A stretch of 64,000 bases of DNA, from assembly GCA_036821485.1 (NCBI GenBank), contig DAISJM010000015.1, positions 4,348 through 68,347 of the forward strand. The letters are read 5' to 3'. Both the position numbers and the translations under genes were made by a program. The notes beneath the pieces were generated by a model. That model worked only from the letters and a program-made list of their open reading frames with translations, was not told the origin of the DNA and did no database searches. Every line of letters begins with the position of its first letter. The stretch's first letter is position 1. This document shows positions 1 to 9,409 of the stretch, one piece after another. The DNA comes from DAISJM01 sp036821485. GTDB taxonomy: Bacteria; Verrucomicrobiota; Kiritimatiellia; CAIQIC01; JAGNIJ01.

Positions 1-15
1 GTTATAATCACCCGT

Positions 16-2238
16 ATGAGAGAATCTTCGGTCATGTCTGTGGGTGGGACAGCTTTTCCCCGCGTGCTTCACCTCCTGTGGTCTCTTGACCGAGGGGGGG
101 CGGAGCTCTTGCTGCTGAACTCGTTGCGCATTGCTGGCCAGTCGGCGGCAAATCACCAAGTGTGTTGCATGGGTATCGGGGGATCCCTGCGGGAACAATT
201 CGAGGGGCTGGGGGTGCCGGTTCATCTGCTTGGGAAGCGTGGGCGATGGGGTTTGCCGAAGATGGTGAGGGACGGGGCGGCGCTCCTTCGTCGAATCGAT
301 CCGGATATCGTTCATATTCACCGTTCAGAAGGCGATATTTGGGGGCAGGTCTTGTGTCTTGTCGCAAGGACTCGGGCCCGGGTTGTAGTGACAGAGCACG
401 GGATGTATGAGGGGGGGGTATCGGGGGATGTCCCGGTTCCGGCGTTCAAGAACCTGCTTCGCAGGATGCTGAAAGGTCGCATCCATATGACCGCGGCGAT
501 CTCCGCCGCGGTGGCGGAAGATATCATCAACAATCGGCTGGTAATGTTGGATCACATCACAATCATTCACAACGGGGTGGATGCTGAACACTTCTGTCCT
601 TCGGTGAATTGGACGCCTCGACCTATTGTTGGGGCCGCAGGCCGGCTTGTACGCCGCAAGGGATTCGACATGCTGCTTCGCGCGATAGAGCAAATCGCAA
701 AGCGGCGTCCAGACGTGAGGCTGATACTCGCGGGTGATGGGCCTGACCGCCCGCGACTTGAGAAGTTGGCCCTGGAGTTGGGGCTTGCCGATAAGGTTGA
801 GTTCAAGGGAGAGCTCGCGGACATGCCGGCCTTCCTGCAAGGGCTTGGAGTATTTGCCTTTCCTGCTTTCAAAGACGGATTTGGCCTGACGCTGGTCGAG
901 GCCATGAGTTGCGGGATTCCTTCCGTGGCGTTCCAGTCGGGTGGTGTGGCTGAGATTATCCGATCCGGGGAGAATGGGTTGCTGGTGCCTTGGGGGGATG
1001 TTGACGCGCTGGCCGGTGCCATCGAGCGCGTCCTCGCCGATGACGAGTTTGCCCGGTGCCTGTCATCGCGCGCGCGCCGATCCGTGATGGATCGCTTCAG
1101 TCTTCGAGGCATGACACGAGCCTACGGCAGTGTCTACCGGGAGGTCATCGCCAAGGGAATGACCATATGTGACGACGAATTCGTGCTCGCGCCGCCGAAG
1201 GATGGAAGGGGTATTGTTCTCTTGGTTGATTATGAGGAGCAGTTCTACTCCTCCGTGCGCCGTCTTGGGGCGGGCATGAACGTACATCTGTTGCGGCAGG
1301 GATTCGAACGGGCCGGGTATCAGATGGTTGTGCGCCGATTCTCTTCCATTGATTTTCGCAGGGAGCAATTCAAGGGATGGCACGTCTTGTATTGCTCCTC
1401 GGAGGACAGGGATCTCCGCTACAAGGGCTACATTGAGGATGTGCTCCTTGGCCTGACCTTGCGGGGGGCTATTCTTGTGCCCGGATTCTTTCTCTTTCGA
1501 GCCCATCATAACAAGGTGATGATGGAGATTCTGCGTGACGTGACACCGTGTGAAGATCTTAAGACCATTCGCTCCCGGGTGTACGGAAGTTATGAGGACT
1601 ATGTGGTTGCACCGCCAGGTCTCGATGGGGGTCTGGTGATTAAACCGGCGGAAGGGGCCAACAGCAAGGGCATCTTGCTCGCTGATGGTCCAACTCAGAC
1701 AGAGCGCGCAGCTCGGCGAGTGAGCCGTTCGTTTCATCCCGTCGATGCGCTCAAAGACCTGATCAAGCGATGGATTCGATACGGATACGCTGGACGGTCA
1801 AATCGACGGCGGAAATTTGTTATACAGAATTACATTCCCGGGCTGACTCATGATTATAAAGTACTTGTCTATGCGGGGCAGTTCTACGTTTTGCTCCGCA
1901 AGAATCGCCCTGGCGATTTTCGGGCCAGCGGAAGCGGTTTGTTTGAGTGGCCGGATTCCCTGCCCGATGGACTGCTGAATACTGCCGAGAGAGTGCACCA
2001 GGCCTTGGGATCGCCGTTCACATCCATGGACATGGCTTTTGATGGTTCGCGAGTGCATATTCTGGAAGTGCAGTGTCTACACTTCGGTACCTATACTCTG
2101 GAGAAATCCCCGGGCTACCACGTACGAGATGGCGGGCAATGGAGATGGGTGGCGGGTCGCTCCATCCTTGAAGAAGAAGTGGTGCGGAGCGTGGCGGCTT
2201 TCATCGAGGCCGATCGGCCTGGGCTCACGGAAGGCTGA
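16..2238 (+). CDS. GT4 glycosyltransferase fused to an ATP-grasp domain
   Basis: A 740-residue two-domain protein. Residues about 10-385 form a GT-B retaining glycosyltransferase of family GT4: an N-terminal 'SLDRGGAELLL' segment, 'GAAGRLVRRKGFDMLLRA' opening the donor-binding half, and 'DGFGLTLVEAMSCGIP', an E-x7-E motif whose first Glu is Asp. Residues about 395-740 look like an ATP-grasp ligase: 'LVIKPAEGANSKGILLA' (nucleotide-binding Lys and Gly-rich loop), 'IQNYIPGLTHDYKVLV', and an Asp...Glu-x-Gln metal-binding end 'MDMAFDGSRVHILEVQ'. Capsule loci of other bacteria carry similar ATP-grasp proteins as separate genes. It probably transfers a sugar and joins an amino acid or other carboxylate to the same glycan, but the substrates are unknown. 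A later ATG at 34 is an alternative start. Its 3' end overlaps the convergent TIGR03790 gene by 14 bp. Confidence 0.85.
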   Translation: MRESSVMSVGGTAFPRVLHLLWSLDRGGAELLLLNSLRIAGQSAANHQVCCMGIGGSLREQFEGLGVPVHLLGKRGRWGLPKMVRDGAALLRRIDPDIVHIHRSEGDIWGQVLCLVARTRARVVVTEHGMYEGGVSGDVPVPAFKNLLRRMLKGRIHMTAAISAAVAEDIINNRLVMLDHITIIHNGVDAEHFCPSVNWTPRPIVGAAGRLVRRKGFDMLLRAIEQIAKRRPDVRLILAGDGPDRPRLEKLALELGLADKVEFKGELADMPAFLQGLGVFAFPAFKDGFGLTLVEAMSCGIPSVAFQSGGVAEIIRSGENGLLVPWGDVDALAGAIERVLADDEFARCLSSRARRSVMDRFSLRGMTRAYGSVYREVIAKGMTICDDEFVLAPPKDGRGIVLLVDYEEQFYSSVRRLGAGMNVHLLRQGFERAGYQMVVRRFSSIDFRREQFKGWHVLYCSSEDRDLRYKGYIEDVLLGLTLRGAILVPGFFLFRAHHNKVMMEILRDVTPCEDLKTIRSRVYGSYEDYVVAPPGLDGGLVIKPAEGANSKGILLADGPTQTERAARRVSRSFHPVDALKDLIKRWIRYGYAGRSNRRRKFVIQNYIPGLTHDYKVLVYAGQFYVLLRKNRPGDFRASGSGLFEWPDSLPDGLLNTAERVHQALGSPFTSMDMAFDGSRVHILEVQCLHFGTYTLEKSPGYHVRDGGQWRWVAGRSILEEEVVRSVAAFIEADRPGLTEG

Positions 2239-4981
2239 CCTTCATTCTGTACATGCGCTGGACCACATTGGTTGGATGGGGCGTTGTTGCGGTGCCATCG
2301 TCTGCCCAAGTCTGGGTCGTTCCCGTGCCGATGAACGAGGTGGAGGCGAAACTCCACGCGTACCAGTTGGTGATGAAGTCATCCGTGTAATAGGCTCGAT
2401 ACACACGAGCCGTACTTCCAACAAGTATTATCTCGGGGCCCGAGTTGGTGGGGACCCGGAACGTTACTTGGAAGATCGATGCCGCATTGGATGGGTGTGT
2501 GTCGGCAATGAACTCGTGGTAATTGTCCTGCCCGTCGCCATCCAGATCGTTCGTCCCCTCGTAGAAGTACGGCCATCCGAAATAGTGTTGCTCCCAAGCG
2601 TCTGCCACCCCGTCGCCATCGGAATCCACGGTTGGCGACATGCGCACATCCGCCAGCACGGCTTCTGATATCGCCTGCCCTCCCGCCGAATCATACGCGA
2701 CAGCCTGCATGCTGACGCGTCCCACACCGGACGTTCGGCTGTTCCATGAACACAGGCCGTTCGTGGTCACCGCCGCGAGTTTCCCCTCCACGTAAATGAG
2801 GAATTGAGTGACCGATCCCGCCGCATTGATGGCGGTTGCCGTGACAGCCACATCGGCGCCCACGAGAACGTCCTGCCCGTTGGTGGGCGATGTGATGGAG
2901 CAAAGAAACGCAGAGTTACTGACAACTACTGGCAGCCGGTAGTGCCCTTGGACCTCAACAGCAGTTCCGTCGCGTGCGACAACGTGGACCGTGTGGGGGC
3001 CATTGGCGACGCTGGTCGAATTCCAGAGATATCGGGCGGGCAAGATATCCTGTCCGCAAGAGAACAGGATATTGCCGCGCGCAGTCAGCACGTCGGCGTT
3101 GTCGTTGAAATAGTCGGTGAAAGAGTCTCCCGAGTAAAATCCCGGGCCGGAGACCGTGAAGGCTATCCGAAGTCTGTATCCCGCCGGCCCGGCGAATCGC
3201 GCATCCAGGGAAAACTCGGCTGCGCCGGAATATGGAACATAGTTGGTTGCCTTGACGCCATTGCCAGCCGACAAAACGGCGTTGGTGTTGATCATGTCCT
3301 TGAGTTTGGTCATTACTGACTGCGCCGATTCGCCACCGGCAGCATTCACGCGATTGGTGATGGCGACCCCGTTCGTCAGGGTGATGATGGCTCGGACCCA
3401 GTCTCCGGCAGTGGCCGTTCCGCGCAGCAGAAGATACTCGCGGGCAATGTATGTGGACTCAATGAGGTTGGAAGAGAGCGCCTTTCCCCAAACCCGCTGA
3501 ACTGCCGCGGTGCCCGCTTCGCATATGACGCCGTATGTGGCGGCGGAGCCTTCATAGCCGTAGTTGGTGTACGTCAATTGGAGCCGGTCGCCGAAGGCCT
3601 GTGCTCGAACGATGATGTTGCTCGAATTGACGCGTGCCGCCAAGTTGCTGACTGCGGACAGAAGCGTGTCGCCGGTTACGACGGTGTAGGAGCAGGTGAC
3701 GCTGTTGACGGAGACCTTCAGGAGATTGCCGGGCGCGGGCGGGGCATTCGTAAGCGTGCTGACAAATAGATCATCCAGGTAGAGGTCTATGGCCTGACAA
3801 GCTACACCGAAGACATTGGTGGCGGAGGCAACATCCACGGTGACCACGCCCGACACAACCTGGTTGGAAAAGAGATTGGTGATGGACACATACGGTGGCG
3901 AGGCGTAGGGCGCCATCAGTGGGTCGCCAAGGAAAATGCCTTGGTATGGATTTCTAACAGACATCCAGTAGCTCTCGGCCAGATTGAATCCTCGGTACTG
4001 CCAAAAGTAGACCATGGGGTCGGGGAACTTCTCGAGAAAGGCGCAGGGCTCCACCACGGTGCCATAGGAGGCGGAGGCTCCTGCCTGAATCCAGTCCAGG
4101 ATGGACATTTGAGCCTGGGCTTCTGCATCAAACAGAAATCCCCCGCAGGATGTGAGGTGGTCGCAAATGGCGCCGGGCAGGTAAGTGTGGTTATAGATCC
4201 ATAGCGAGGTGGATACGCTTTGGCAGTAGCCGAGGAGATTGGTGTTCTGGAACACGGCATTCCATTGATTCTCCGAAACCTTCACAAGGGGGAAGTTCGT
4301 GAAGAAGAGGCTGTCGAAACGCAGATCATCAAACCGCTTGTAGCGGATGTTGCGATAGGGGTCCGAGCTCTTGAACAGCTCGATTTCGCCGGAAGGGAAG
4401 GTTCCGTCGGCTGATCGGGTTCTCGCAATCAGGGCGGTGGCCAGATTCAGCCAACGCGCAGTTAACATGGTGCACAGATAGTAATTGGATCCGGCGTAAG
4501 CATCCGAACGGTGAAAAGCCCGTTCGGTCTGAAAGTAGGCATTGTCGGTACCTGCATGAATCTGACAGTCGGGGTCCATGAAGTCCTTGAGGCCATAGAA
4601 GATGATGGCCGTGGTGCCGTTCTGGAGGTTGTTGTGGAGGTCCCAGCGCGCAGCGTAGGGAATGTCCTTCGAGAGCACAATATAGTCGATTTGGTTGCTT
4701 AGTCCTTCGGAGTCGATGTGTTGGTAAATGCGGCTTACTACGGAGGTCTGGAACAGCCCCGCATTGACGCGGTTGGTTCGTGGAGAAATAGACACGTGAC
4801 ACACATTGCGTTCGGGAATGCCGCGTGTCTGCCGGTACAAAGCTCCTACTTGCTGGGACTCGATGCTGTCGTCGTTGACGACGATCAACACGTTCTGAGG
4901 CCCTCCGCCCGCAAAAGCAGCGGCGGCCGTGGCCAGAAGCATCCAAAGTCTGAGACCACTGCGAAACATGCCCGTCACCAT
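2225..4981 (-). CDS. TIGR03790-family secreted protein with C-terminal calcium-binding repeats
   Basis: About 918 residues. The start at 4981 (or ATG 4969) was chosen because a signal peptide follows at once ('FRSGLRLWMLLATAAAAFA'); the reading frame stays open further upstream without a signal. Residues about 25-400 match the TIGR03790 family, which is known only from exosortase-bearing genomes and has no established function. Conserved pieces include 'YLPGAICDHLTSCGG', 'WIQAGASASYGTVVEP' and 'GIFLGDPLMAPYA'. The middle looks like Ig-like or beta-sandwich modules. Near the C-terminus 'DSDGDGVADAWE' and 'DLDGDGQDNYHEF' are Asp/Gly loops of the thrombospondin type 3/dockerin kind that bind calcium. 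It is last in a minus-strand run with the paralog at 5019, the GT39-like gene and a GT4 gene. It is probably an exported cell-surface protein. Confidence 0.82.
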   Translation of the reverse strand: MVTGMFRSGLRLWMLLATAAAAFAGGGPQNVLIVVNDDSIESQQVGALYRQTRGIPERNVCHVSISPRTNRVNAGLFQTSVVSRIYQHIDSEGLSNQIDYIVLSKDIPYAARWDLHNNLQNGTTAIIFYGLKDFMDPDCQIHAGTDNAYFQTERAFHRSDAYAGSNYYLCTMLTARWLNLATALIARTRSADGTFPSGEIELFKSSDPYRNIRYKRFDDLRFDSLFFTNFPLVKVSENQWNAVFQNTNLLGYCQSVSTSLWIYNHTYLPGAICDHLTSCGGFLFDAEAQAQMSILDWIQAGASASYGTVVEPCAFLEKFPDPMVYFWQYRGFNLAESYWMSVRNPYQGIFLGDPLMAPYASPPYVSITNLFSNQVVSGVVTVDVASATNVFGVACQAIDLYLDDLFVSTLTNAPPAPGNLLKVSVNSVTCSYTVVTGDTLLSAVSNLAARVNSSNIIVRAQAFGDRLQLTYTNYGYEGSAATYGVICEAGTAAVQRVWGKALSSNLIESTYIAREYLLLRGTATAGDWVRAIITLTNGVAITNRVNAAGGESAQSVMTKLKDMINTNAVLSAGNGVKATNYVPYSGAAEFSLDARFAGPAGYRLRIAFTVSGPGFYSGDSFTDYFNDNADVLTARGNILFSCGQDILPARYLWNSTSVANGPHTVHVVARDGTAVEVQGHYRLPVVVSNSAFLCSITSPTNGQDVLVGADVAVTATAINAAGSVTQFLIYVEGKLAAVTTNGLCSWNSRTSGVGRVSMQAVAYDSAGGQAISEAVLADVRMSPTVDSDGDGVADAWEQHYFGWPYFYEGTNDLDGDGQDNYHEFIADTHPSNAASIFQVTFRVPTNSGPEIILVGSTARVYRAYYTDDFITNWYAWSFASTSFIGTGTTQTWADDGTATTPHPTNVVQRMYRMKVSLP

Positions 4982-5018
4982 CCCTTTGCAAGTAACATAC
5001 CCCATGCCGGGCAGATGT

Positions 5019-6740
5019 TCACGGGGTACTTGGCGGGGCTGGTTCCAGCACGCGGATATTGCGGAAGTAGCCCCCCGGTCCCCCCGCAAGGATGCCCCAT
5101 CGACCCGGCCCCAGATCTGCCTCAGGCCACGAGCAAACCACGAGACCATCAACGAGGCCTTCCAGTCCTGCATCTGTACGGCGGACCATGATTCCGTAGC
5201 CACGCTCAGGCCGGATGAGAGCTCCGCGCGCCACCATGCGATGAAGTTCCTCGCCGGATCCTTCGGCGAACATCCATGCGCTGAGTTCTCCTTGTAAACC
5301 GAAGAACTTGAAGGTGCCATCTTCCCGCACGTCAAACACGAGGCCCAGTACCTGCTTCTGCAGGAAGTCCCATCGACCAGGATTCACCGCCAATTCGACG
5401 GATATCATCTGTGGGGCGTAATTCGTGTGGGTGAATACCACTGTGTCCATCTCGTTTGCTGGGCTGAAGAATATCCACTCATTGGTTGGCGTCAGACGTC
5501 CTCCGGAGATTGACGTATTCCCGTCATCAGCAAGGACGAACGATTGAGCATCCGGCGGCACGTTGACCGGGAAGTTGGAGGGCAAGGGTTCTGCGTTGGC
5601 GGAGGCTGCCGGCGCGGGGTGTTCAGCAAAAGGCCTGGCAAGGGGGTCTCCGATCAACAGGATCTGGAGGGGGCAACGAATAGAAAGAAAGAAACTCTCC
5701 AGGATGCTGCATCCTCGCGCTTGGTGCACATAGAAGCGTGCGGCGGGGAACTTGGTCCAGATGGCCATGGGTTCCGTGACGGTGCCTGCTGTGGCGCTGG
5801 CTCCACCGAATATCCATGCAGTGAGCTTTGTCTGATCGCTGATGTGAAAAATGCCCGCGGCGCTGGTGAGATGCTCTGCCATGCAACCGGGCAGATAGGC
5901 GTTGGCGCCATAGAGGGGATTAACCGACGCACCGCCCATCATGAACCCGAGGATCGATCGTTCCGCGTTTGAGAACTGATCGGTGATCCGAGCGCCAACG
6001 CCAAGCGACTGGAGTTCTGCAGCAGCGGCCGGGTATTGCCATGCGCGGCAGCGGGAGCGGACGTCGTCGCTCGTGACAAAGAAGACCGTACCGGTGGGGC
6101 GCGTGCCATCCGATTCAACGCCGGAGTGGAGGCAACGAAGTATGGAATCTACATCATTTCCGCGCGAGCCAGTGAATCCCAGCATCATGCTGGGGAGCGG
6201 CATGCGATCCTTCAGGATGTCATGGAACCAGGAAAGGGGCTGTCCTTCCGCAGCCGGACCGTTAGGCTTGTCGGGTCCTGCGAAGAATGGCGAGATGACG
6301 CTGCCCTTTGAAATCACATCGGAGTCCGGTACATGTCCTCGCACAAAGGTCATTCCCATCAGGGACATGGGCGGATCGGTGGTAACGCGGATTGGAAAGT
6401 CCACGGAGTAAACCCATGCCAGAATCTGTGACTGTAGGCCACGCTCACGGATTGCCGTCTGAGCGGGTTCCCAAATGAAGCGCATGAAGTCTTCAGGCGA
6501 TATCTGTGATTCGGGTTCAAGGATGGTGTCCGGCAGGCTGAGGTTGACCCGGTTTTCCTCGGGTATGCCGCGTAGGTTGGCGTATTCTTGGGCGATGCGC
6601 AGGGAGACGGGGGACCGGCTGTTTGCCAGCAGGAGCACCTCCCGTGGCGACTGGGCGCCGACCGTGATCGCGATCAGGAGAATGGCGATCACGTATAGAA
6701 CAAGAAGCGGTTGCCGGGAACTCTCTGCTCTGTTGGTCAT
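5019..6740 (-). CDS. TIGR03790-family secreted protein, second copy
   Basis: About 573 residues, starting 'MTNRAESSRQPLLVLYVIAI', a signal peptide or anchor. Its ATG overlaps the stop of the upstream GT39-like gene in an ATGA, so the two are translationally coupled. The core shares a spaced pattern with the neighbour at 2225: 'YLPGCMAEHLTSAAG', 'WIFGGASATAGTVTEP', a KFP step, an 'ILESFFLS' helix and 'LIGDPLARPFA'. The neighbour's Cys in 'TSCGG' is Ala here. The last 170 residues look like a beta-sandwich of the laminin-G/DUF1080 type ('GLEGLVDGLVVCSWPEADLG'). Family function is unknown and restricted to exosortase-encoding genomes. The 37 bp between this gene and the next copy suggest one transcript. 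Confidence 0.8.
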   Translation of the reverse strand: MTNRAESSRQPLLVLYVIAILLIAITVGAQSPREVLLLANSRSPVSLRIAQEYANLRGIPEENRVNLSLPDTILEPESQISPEDFMRFIWEPAQTAIRERGLQSQILAWVYSVDFPIRVTTDPPMSLMGMTFVRGHVPDSDVISKGSVISPFFAGPDKPNGPAAEGQPLSWFHDILKDRMPLPSMMLGFTGSRGNDVDSILRCLHSGVESDGTRPTGTVFFVTSDDVRSRCRAWQYPAAAAELQSLGVGARITDQFSNAERSILGFMMGGASVNPLYGANAYLPGCMAEHLTSAAGIFHISDQTKLTAWIFGGASATAGTVTEPMAIWTKFPAARFYVHQARGCSILESFFLSIRCPLQILLIGDPLARPFAEHPAPAASANAEPLPSNFPVNVPPDAQSFVLADDGNTSISGGRLTPTNEWIFFSPANEMDTVVFTHTNYAPQMISVELAVNPGRWDFLQKQVLGLVFDVREDGTFKFFGLQGELSAWMFAEGSGEELHRMVARGALIRPERGYGIMVRRTDAGLEGLVDGLVVCSWPEADLGPGRWGILAGGPGGYFRNIRVLEPAPPSTP

Positions 6741-8005
6741 GGTGATGTCGCCGGGCCCTTTCTCGCCATATAGGTGCTGACCACCACAATCATCAACGGA
6801 AGCAATGGAATGGAGTAGCGGGCTACAGCGTTGAGTGGCATATGGGCAGCGAAGTAGAAGAACACCAACGCAACGGGGATGATCAGCGTGGTGTCGCGGT
6901 CTTTTCGAAATGCCGTGTGACATGCGGCCATCGCGAACAGGCCGGCCAGAGGAAGCAGCATCAGTCCAATAGCAAGGCTCTTGGCCGGAGATTCGCCCAA
7001 GGTCCAGAACAGACCCGCGTTGGCAACCATCTTGCGGATGAGAATCCATGGATGCGCGGCGTAGTTCCTCAGGCGGTTCTTGAGGAGCATGGCGTCAAAG
7101 ACATAGTCACGCTCCGCGCCATGCAAGGAAGCGGGCACTTGCGCAGCGACCTCGCGGGATACCTCTGCGGCTTTTCCGCACTGCGGCGCATAGGAAAACG
7201 GGGTTTCCCAGAATCTGTCGACGATATAGTCACCGTCAAGTAGTGCGGCGCCGGTGAGAACGTGGACCGGTACGATGTGTCCGCTGACCCGCCAGTTTCG
7301 CGCAGTCCACGGCACCACAACCAGTGAAGCCGCCAGTGGAATCAACAGGGCACGCAAGGCTGTTCGCTTCCAACCCTCCATCGACGCAACAAGCACTGGC
7401 GCTATGACGAAGAAGGGCAGAAACGTTGACTTGCACAACGTCGCGATGCCAAGGATCAATCCGGACAGCAGGAGTACACGGACGGATGGCTTGGCTAGGT
7501 ACAACATCAGTGTAAGGCAGAACCCTGTCATCAGAAACATGGCAAAGATTTCCACCCAGATACGACTCGTATACCATATCGGAATGGGATAGACCGCGAA
7601 GGCCATGGCTGCCCAGAAGGCCACGCGGCGATTCTGGAGTACCTCTGTCATCTTGAACACAAGCAACCCCGTCAGCGCCAAGAGAAAGCACTGAGCGACT
7701 TGGACCGAGCCCGGCCACCATCCCCCCGTCGCGATCAGGAGCGTGCCGACAAAGGTGGGATATGCGGGTCCGCGCGCCACCGTGGGTTCTGTGTCCGGGT
7801 AGAAGGACAGGGATCCGTTCTTCCAGAGGCCGAACCCAAGACGTCCGTATCCATCCGGGTCCAGGACGGCGTGATGATTGGAAGCGATGTATGGATAGAC
7901 GACAAAACAGAAAAACAGCGAGAATGCGAGGGCGGCAAGGAACGGCAGCCATTGGGCCGCCCGCCGCTCGTAAAATGAACCATGCTGGGAAAGTCGTTCG
8001 TTCAT
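6737..8005 (-). CDS. GT39-like membrane glycosyltransferase (PMT_2/ArnT-type)
   Basis: A 422-residue polytopic membrane protein with roughly ten hydrophobic segments. The first membrane span (about residues 20-40) is followed by an acidic 'LDPDGYGRLGFG' loop (Asp 49/51) and 'VARGPAYPTF'. This is the layout of GT-C enzymes that use polyprenyl-phosphate sugars, where an acidic residue in the first extracytoplasmic loop is catalytic. It probably adds a sugar to a protein or glycan at the outer face of the inner membrane. It lies 9 bp after the GT4 gene at 8015 and overlaps the TIGR03790 gene by 4 bp. The exact acceptor cannot be read from the sequence. Confidence 0.75.
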   Translation of the reverse strand: MNERLSQHGSFYERRAAQWLPFLAALAFSLFFCFVVYPYIASNHHAVLDPDGYGRLGFGLWKNGSLSFYPDTEPTVARGPAYPTFVGTLLIATGGWWPGSVQVAQCFLLALTGLLVFKMTEVLQNRRVAFWAAMAFAVYPIPIWYTSRIWVEIFAMFLMTGFCLTLMLYLAKPSVRVLLLSGLILGIATLCKSTFLPFFVIAPVLVASMEGWKRTALRALLIPLAASLVVVPWTARNWRVSGHIVPVHVLTGAALLDGDYIVDRFWETPFSYAPQCGKAAEVSREVAAQVPASLHGAERDYVFDAMLLKNRLRNYAAHPWILIRKMVANAGLFWTLGESPAKSLAIGLMLLPLAGLFAMAACHTAFRKDRDTTLIIPVALVFFYFAAHMPLNAVARYSIPLLPLMIVVVSTYMARKGPATSP

Positions 8006-8014
8006 GTGTGTCGA

Positions 8015-9292
8015 CTACATCTTCAGAGTGTACCGATTCTGAACGGAAGACAGGGTGTTCAGCAAGAGCTCAAGGTGTGTCTCGCGCTTGTAGCACTGTT
8101 CGGCTTTCTCCCGGGCGCGCTGGCCCACGGCTTTGAGCCATGTCGGATCGTCGATCATGTTCGCCATCTTGGCCGAGAGGTCGTCCACATCGCCTGGCCT
8201 GAAAATGCGGCCGGTACGGCCGTCCTCGATCAGCGCACCGACCGAGCCGTGCCCCGATCCCAGCACCGGGGTGCCGCACGCCATACTCTCGATCACCGCG
8301 TTGGGCATGTTCTCGTAGCAGATGGATGGCAGCACGGTGAACAAAGCTCCGCGGTAGAGTGCGGCGAGATCCTCGGCAGCGACAAAGCCCCGAAAATCCA
8401 CATTGGCCGCGACGCCGAGGTCTTTTGACAGCGTTCGATATTCCGCTGCGAAGGCTGTGTCCATCGAGGCTGCCAAAATCAGTTTCGGCGGGTTCTTCAG
8501 CTTCGAGTAGGCGCGCAGCAGCGTTTCGATTCCTTTGTGCGGTTCGAGGTGGCCGACATAGAGTATGTAGGGTGGCGCGCTGCCAACCACGGCGGGTGTG
8601 TCGAAGAATCGAGGAGCGACGAAGGTCGGAATGTGCACCAACTTTTCACGTGGCCAACCCGCCTCAATCATCTTCGACAGTGTGAATTCGTTGGTGATGA
8701 CAAATCGATCGATGAGATCAAAGTAGCCGCGCCAGCGGTGAAAATGCATCGAGAGATAGCTGACAAGTGATGCGCCGAGGGAGCCTTTGACGCAACGGTA
8801 CTTCACGCTGGGCTTGAGGTCGCCTCGGAGACAAAGCTCACAGGGCTTGCCATCGCGCAGCAGGTGAATGGCCGGGCACATCAGGAGAAAATCACTAATA
8901 CGCACAACGATGGGAATGCCGCGTTTCTTTATGCCGACGAGCAGGGAAGGCGAAAGTTTGCGCAGGAAATGAAGAATGTAAGCAACGTCAGGTTTTGCGT
9001 CGTCGACAAGGTGACCGACAGCCTGTGCCACCTCGGGTGAGTAGAAACTGCGTTCGACGGTCTTCAAGAAACTGCGGAGCGACCAGGCATGCTCGTCGAA
9101 CCGGATGGCATCGGGCCCCGCCAAGGGCTGAACAAAATAGCGGGAGTACGGCGTCGGCTCGTTCTTCGAATAGTGAATGGAGAAGGGGATGATCTCGTGG
9201 CCGCGCTGCTCCAGCCCGGCCTTGACGTTGAACATATACCGCTCCGGTCCGCCGGACACGAAATAGCGGTAGTTTGCCAAAAGGATCTTCAT
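8015..9292 (-). CDS. GT4 family glycosyltransferase
   Basis: About 425 residues beginning 'MKILLANYRYFVSGGPERY', the usual GT4 Gly-Gly N-terminus. An in-frame GTG at 9313 is the longer alternative. A Cys cluster at about residues 130-165 ('LLMCPAIHLLRDGKPCELC' plus a later Cys) is a recurrent insertion in this subgroup. The donor half carries 'YVGHLEPHKGIETLLRAYS' and the E-x7-E motif in 'CYENMPNAVIESMACGTP'. It probably transfers a hexose from a nucleotide-sugar donor to the growing lipid-linked surface glycan. It is the first gene of a minus-strand run ending at 2225 and is divergent from the radical SAM gene. Confidence 0.85.
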   Translation of the reverse strand: MKILLANYRYFVSGGPERYMFNVKAGLEQRGHEIIPFSIHYSKNEPTPYSRYFVQPLAGPDAIRFDEHAWSLRSFLKTVERSFYSPEVAQAVGHLVDDAKPDVAYILHFLRKLSPSLLVGIKKRGIPIVVRISDFLLMCPAIHLLRDGKPCELCLRGDLKPSVKYRCVKGSLGASLVSYLSMHFHRWRGYFDLIDRFVITNEFTLSKMIEAGWPREKLVHIPTFVAPRFFDTPAVVGSAPPYILYVGHLEPHKGIETLLRAYSKLKNPPKLILAASMDTAFAAEYRTLSKDLGVAANVDFRGFVAAEDLAALYRGALFTVLPSICYENMPNAVIESMACGTPVLGSGHGSVGALIEDGRTGRIFRPGDVDDLSAKMANMIDDPTWLKAVGQRAREKAEQCYKRETHLELLLNTLSSVQNRYTLKM

Positions 9293-9358
9293 AGTGATGG
9301 TCGCGTTGACCACATATTGGGGGTGCCACGACGCAAAATCAAGCGGGGGACACCCCGT

Positions 9359-9387
9359 TTGACCCTCTCAGACGCTGGTGATATAGT
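9359..9387 (+). promoter_or_regulatory. Predicted sigma-70 type promoter of the radical SAM gene
   Basis: TTGACC at 9359-9364 and TATAGT at 9382-9387 are separated by 17 bp. This is one of the best matches to the -35/-10 consensus in the window and it leaves a leader of roughly 16 nt before the ATG at 9410. The consensus is inferred from other bacteria. Confidence 0.55.
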
Positions 9388-9409
9388 CCCGCCCACAGGA
9401 ATTCTGCCC

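Noticed and set aside
4982..5335. The longer N-terminus of the first TIGR03790 protein.
   Set aside because: These 118 codons run into the upstream gene and come before an obvious signal peptide.
9089..9409. The upstream extension of the radical SAM frame.
   Set aside because: It overlaps the divergent GT4 gene and the predicted promoter; the ATG at 9410 has a ribosome binding site.
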